DNA of 50,660 nt, taken from assembly GCA_964455095.1 (NCBI GenBank), contig CAYVUV010000350.1:1-50660 (forward strand), in the 5' to 3' direction. The translations under genes and the position numbers were made by a program. Shown one piece after another: positions 49,342-50,660 of the stretch (position 1 is the first letter of the stretch; the number at the start of each line of letters is the position of its first letter). This stretch comes from CAYVUV01 sp964455095 (GTDB lineage Bacteria; Desulfobacterota; Binatia; HRBIN30; CADEER01). The notes below the pieces were generated by a model. It ran no database searches. It saw only the letters and a list, made by a program, of their open reading frames with translations, and was not told the origin of the DNA.

Positions 49342-50294
49342 CTGCCCGCGGCCGGATGCGTCGCGCGCTGGGCGTCCCGATCGTTCACTTCCTCGCCATC
49401 GGCGCGCTGCTGTTCGCGCTCGAGCGCGTCTGGGCGCGGCTGGTGCCTGCGCCGCGCGCGACGATCGTTGTCACGAGCGAGCAGCTGGCGCGGCTGCGCC
49501 GCAGCTGGACCGACTCGCGCGGCCGCGCGCCCGACTCGGCGGAGGAGCGCCAGATCATCGCCGACGCCGTCGACGACGAGATTCTCCACCGCGAAGCCCT
49601 CGCGGCCGGCCTCGACCGCGACGATCGCTCGGTGCAGAACCGTCTGGCCCAGCTTGCCGCGGCGCTGAATCTTGTCCCCGACACCGGTCCGCCGCAGCTG
49701 GTCGAGGATCAGGCGCGGTCGCTCGGTTTCGGGCAGAGCGATCCGGTCATCGCCACCCATCTCGCCAACATGATGCGCCTCGCGCTCGCCCGCACCGGCC
49801 CCTCAGACATGCCGAGCGACGAGGATCTGCAGCGCTACCTCCAGCGCAATGCCGACCGCTTCACCCAGCCCGCGCGCGTCCGTCTCGCGCACGTCTACTT
49901 CGGCAGCGACGCCGGTGAGGATGAGGTGCTGCGCGTGCGCGCGGAGCTGCAGGCGCGCGGGGTGCAGCCGTCCGACGCCGTCGGTCGCGGGCGCGCGTTC
50001 GTCCTCGGCGCCGAGGTCGGGCCAGTGTCGCAGGCCGAGTTAGCGCGCCTTTTTGGTGGCGACCTCGCGGCGGCGGTCGCGGCGGCGCCGCTGCGCGAAT
50101 GGACGGGCCCGCTGCGATCCGCGTACGGCCTTCACCTGGTGTGGGTGCACGAGCGGCTCGCCGGGCGAATTCCGGACCTCGACTCCGTCCGTACCCGTCT
50201 CGTACACGCCTTCCTGGAGGAGCGCGCCGCGGCGAAGCTGCGGGCGCGCATGAAGGCCGTCCGCGCGCGTTACCGGGTCGCGATGACCGGTTGA
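49338..50294 (+). CDS. Membrane-anchored parvulin-type peptidyl-prolyl isomerase
   Basis: A 318-residue protein with one N-terminal membrane helix (IVHFLAIGALLFAL), a helical chaperone-like region (residues ~40-165) and a parvulin/PpiC domain (ARVRLAHVYFG, then LRSAYGLHLVWVHERL, corresponding to the usual YGxHxxxV end). It likely folds exported proteins, perhaps the co-translated DUF3604 lipoprotein. The ATG overlaps the upstream stop by four bases. Sequence similarity over the central part is weak, so isomerase activity is not certain. Confidence 0.75.
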   Translation: MTARGRMRRALGVPIVHFLAIGALLFALERVWARLVPAPRATIVVTSEQLARLRRSWTDSRGRAPDSAEERQIIADAVDDEILHREALAAGLDRDDRSVQNRLAQLAAALNLVPDTGPPQLVEDQARSLGFGQSDPVIATHLANMMRLALARTGPSDMPSDEDLQRYLQRNADRFTQPARVRLAHVYFGSDAGEDEVLRVRAELQARGVQPSDAVGRGRAFVLGAEVGPVSQAELARLFGGDLAAAVAAAPLREWTGPLRSAYGLHLVWVHERLAGRIPDLDSVRTRLVHAFLEERAAAKLRARMKAVRARYRVAMTG

Positions 50295-50660
50295 CGCTTG
50301 CGGGTCTGGATCCGTTGCCGTCCCGCCCCCCCCAAGGTGTCGGTGCGAAATTCAGGCTTAGCCGTCCGTTGAAAAACCCTCGATCTGACATTGGACCAGA
50401 TCCCCTCTCCCGCATTGCTCGCGGGAGAGGGTTAGGGTGAGGGTTCCTCCAGCGGGCCCAGAGGCCCGCTCGGCCTTGCAGCGCAAGGCCGCTCAGGAAG
50501 CGGAACCCTCACCTCAATCCTCTCCCGCGAGCAATGCGGGAGAGGAGGTCAGAGTGATCGTTGGTGGGTGAAGGAGCGGCGCCGGGTTTTTCAACGGGCC
50601 GTTGCGTTTCCCAGAATGGATCCCCGCCTGCGCGGGTATGACAGAACTGCGGAAGTGGCG
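50295..50660 (+). other. Non-coding end of the window, filled by structured repeats
   Basis: No gene is seen in these 366 bases. They contain the nested inverted-repeat element at 50366-50597 and a short hairpin repeat at 50611-50644 (AGAATGGATCCCCGCC..., stem CCCGC/GCGGG) of a kind common between genes in proteobacteria. No candidate start for a further gene was recognised before the window ends. Confidence 0.7.
50366..50597 (+). repeat. Nested inverted-repeat element with multiple hairpins
   Basis: Outer 14-base perfect inverted ends CCGTTGAAAAACCC (50366-50379 and 50584-50597). Inside, a perfect 27-base inverted repeat (50404-50430 and 50519-50545) whose arms are themselves hairpins (CCTCTCCCGC against GCGGGAGAGG), extended on the inner sides by GTGAGGGTTCC/GGAACCCTCAC. 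The centre holds two more hairpins, AGCGGGCC-GGCCCGCT (50451-50470) and CGGCCTTGC-GCAAGGCCG (50471-50491). It looks like a MITE or large repetitive extragenic palindrome; no ORF. A part of it recurs at 43309. Confidence 0.85.

Overview
This is a gene-dense, high-GC (roughly two-thirds G+C by eye) bacterial chromosome segment. Third codon positions are almost all G or C, genes are packed with ATGA-type overlaps, and GTG or TTG starts are common. The block ftsH - cdaA - ybbR - glmM - pdxJ - nnr - tsaE - lysC - cimA follows the order I know from former Deltaproteobacteria. Exported proteins with Thr/Pro- or Thr/Ala-rich linkers, a dockerin-like tail (GDCNRSGAVSVDELV) and a multiheme cytochrome suggest a Binatota-like or related lineage, probably a metagenome-derived contig. 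That placement is inference. No rRNA, tRNA, CRISPR array or transposase gene was seen.

Layout. 1-9.8 kb: the 3' part of ftsH, then a tightly coupled operon for c-di-AMP synthesis (cdaA, ybbR/cdaR), peptidoglycan precursor synthesis (glmM), pyridoxal phosphate (pdxJ), NAD(P)HX repair (nnr), t6A tRNA modification (tsaE), aspartate kinase (lysC) and citramalate synthase (cimA). folP and acpS, usual members of this cluster, are absent. 10-14.3 kb: a tRNA sulfur-modification and RNA-processing operon (cysteine desulfurase, mnmA, mtaB, rnc). 14.5-20 kb: an envelope and secretion block, with a DUF1329 protein and an OmpA-like lipoprotein on the minus strand, then an SRPBCC protein and two tandem paralogous secreted proteins of unknown function between a good promoter and a strong terminator. 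20-23.5 kb: a ferritin-like protein, an IscR-like Rrf2 regulator with a ferredoxin, a THUMP protein, purU and a small membrane protein. 23.5-26 kb: the ribosome-assembly GTPases era and der, the latter with a repeat-encoded basic tail. 26-27.3 kb: an encapsulin plus encapsulated ferritin iron-storage compartment. 27.4-31.9 kb: thiolase, EEP-family hydrolase, a ClsB-like phospholipase D protein with an apparent frameshift, a glutathione S-transferase and a gamma-carbonic anhydrase-like protein. 32.3-40.3 kb: guaB, guaA, dnaE and a YcaQ/AlkX-like DNA glycosylase. 40.4-40.9 kb: a coupled pair of unrecognised small genes. 41-50.3 kb: an exported/redox region with a BNR-type lipoprotein, a nine-heme cytochrome with cadherin- and dockerin-like tail, a three-heme cytochrome, a DUF3604 lipoprotein and a membrane-anchored parvulin-type protein. 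50.3-50.66 kb: a highly structured non-coding repeat, part of which recurs at 43.3 kb.

Connections. TsaE helps make t6A37 and MtaB thiomethylates that base; the cysteine desulfurase can supply sulfur to MnmA. GuaB and GuaA make GMP for the replication gene dnaE beside them. EncFtn and encapsulin form one iron-storage particle. The three- and nine-heme cytochromes are translationally coupled and probably form one extracytoplasmic electron-transfer module. Points most worth checking: an abrupt drop in GC3 at the start of ftsH (possible assembly chimera), an RNase III lacking one conserved metal-binding aspartate, the frameshifted cls gene, the uncharacterised tandem secreted paralogs, the heme-cytochrome/dockerin fusion and the structured repeat.
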